NCBI GenBank assembly: GCA_017304945.1
Contig: JAFKLG010000104.1
Span: 1 to 38,142, forward strand
Origin: Rhodospirillales bacterium
GTDB lineage: Bacteria > Pseudomonadota > Alphaproteobacteria > Acetobacterales > Acetobacteraceae
Length of the DNA stretch: 38,142 bases
Direction: 5' to 3'
The position numbers and the translations under genes were made by a program. Each line of letters begins with the position of its first letter. Position 1 is the first letter of the stretch. Positions 35,189 to 38,142 of this stretch are shown here, piece after piece. Under the pieces are notes generated by a model that was given only the letters and a program-made list of their open reading frames with translations, ran no database searches and was not told the origin of the DNA.

Positions 35189-35239
35189 CCCTCTGTGGCC
35201 TCTCTCACTCGTCTTCAAACTCTGTGCTGAATCAAAGCT
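35189..35239 (-). repeat. Right terminal inverted repeat of the MITE-like element
   Basis: This is the reverse-complement partner of 34951-35001, with 41 identical outer positions, one mismatch, then nine more identical. Similarity fades beyond, apart from a weak GGCTGGAC/GAGCCGGAC resemblance. Confidence 0.9.
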
Positions 35240-35426
35240 CGCGCCGGCCGCACCGGCGGAGCCGCCCGGATGCACCAGCCGGCCTGTTGCCCGCGTTGCA
35301 CGGTGCCGGTGGGGATGGTCCGATCGAGCCTGGCAAGGACAAGGGCAGGAGCGTTGACGCCTTACCCTCCCCGTCCCCAAGGACGATGATCTCCCCGCCT
35401 CCAGCCTTCCCCTCCAGCCCTCCCGC

Positions 35427-38138
<2,712 letters not shown>

Positions 38139-38142
38139 CGGC

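Larger units (their letters stand above)
34951..35239. mobile_element. MITE-like non-autonomous element with ~51-bp terminal inverted repeats
   Basis: The 289-bp segment is bounded by inverted arms of 51 nt that match at 50 positions, the first 41 identical (outer end AGCTTTGATTCAGCACAGAG). The 187-nt interior has lower GC than the flanking genes and no transposase. This size and structure fit a miniature inverted-repeat element or an internally deleted insertion sequence. I cannot see a clear target-site duplication (left flank CTGCCGCCTC, right flank CGCGCCGGCC), and no second copy or parent element lies in the window. It sits between convergent genes, where it could form a long hairpin at the 3' ends of both transcripts. 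Confidence 0.7.
34865..35426. other. Intergenic region between the MFS gene and valS, containing a MITE-like element
   Basis: This 562-nt gap lies between convergent gene ends. More than half is a 289-bp element with long inverted repeats (34951-35239). The right-hand remainder (35240-35426) is GC-rich and pyrimidine-rich on the plus strand with no clear gene. A small open frame across the element (34960-35208, minus) runs from one repeat arm into the other and is not called. Confidence 0.6.

Noticed and set aside
34960..35208. 82-codon minus-strand frame inside the inverted-repeat element
   Set aside because: It starts in one repeat arm and ends in the other, with no transposase motif (no DDE-type catalytic residues visible); it is most likely non-coding.

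Overview
The window looks like a piece of a high-GC alphaproteobacterial chromosome. The reasons are the strongly GC-biased third codon positions, the alphaproteobacterial form of GyrA and CoaD, dense genes with short overlaps, and Tat-type signal peptides on binding proteins. An Acetobacteraceae/Rhodospirillales-type host is my inference, not something proven here. No phage, plasmid, integrase, CRISPR or rRNA genes are seen. There is one tRNA gene and one MITE-like inverted-repeat element.

Layout. 1-4.06 kb (minus): gyrA, then coaD (8 nt overlap), then a cyclophilin reading frame that turns into WD40-like sequence at the left edge. 4.5-5.4 kb (minus): HMG-CoA lyase. 5.7-10.0 kb (plus): an RND efflux pair (periplasmic adaptor and inner-membrane pump). 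10.1-13.1 kb (minus): an oxalate module, oxc-frc. 13.45-14.46 kb (plus): a CtBP-like D-2-hydroxyacid dehydrogenase divergent from oxc. 14.46-15.22 kb (minus): a frameshifted SDR gene. 15.33 kb: tRNA-Ser(UGA). 15.56-16.4 kb (plus): an atypical HpcH/HpaI-aldolase-like protein. 16.5-19.2 kb (minus): a sulfonate/nitrate/NMT1-type ABC importer. 19.3-20.2 kb (plus): a 3-hydroxyisobutyrate-dehydrogenase-family enzyme. 20.2-25.1 kb (minus): a branched-chain-amino-acid-type ABC importer in which LivM and LivG are one polypeptide and the binding-protein gene carries an in-frame amber codon. 25.25-27.06 kb (plus): an Uup-like ABC-F ATPase. 27.1-30.5 kb (minus): YbjQ-family protein, DHA2-type drug exporter, MAPEG protein, accA. 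30.6-33.5 kb: two divergent regulator/target pairs (TetR/MFS and MarR/SnoaL-like), each with two clear palindromic operators. 33.6-34.9 kb (plus): another MFS transporter. 34.95-35.24 kb: a 289-bp element with about 51-bp near-perfect terminal inverted repeats. 35.4-38.1 kb (minus): valS.

How the genes may work together. oxc and frc form the oxalyl-CoA/formyl-CoA cycle for oxalate breakdown. The neighbouring hydroxyacid dehydrogenase, SDR remnant, aldolase-like protein and ABC importer suggest a small organic-acid catabolic district, but this is inferred from proximity only. The rest is housekeeping (gyrA, coaD, accA, valS, tRNA) mixed with transport and efflux genes.

Most notable: the MITE-like element; the cyclophilin/WD40 chimera; the amber codon in livK; the SDR frameshift; the LivM-LivG fusion; the aldolase-like protein lacking the usual catalytic His; and the paired operators of the TetR and MarR regulators. 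I do not see convincing evidence of a wholly new system. Three damaged or chimeric genes in 38 kb should also prompt a check of sequence and assembly accuracy.
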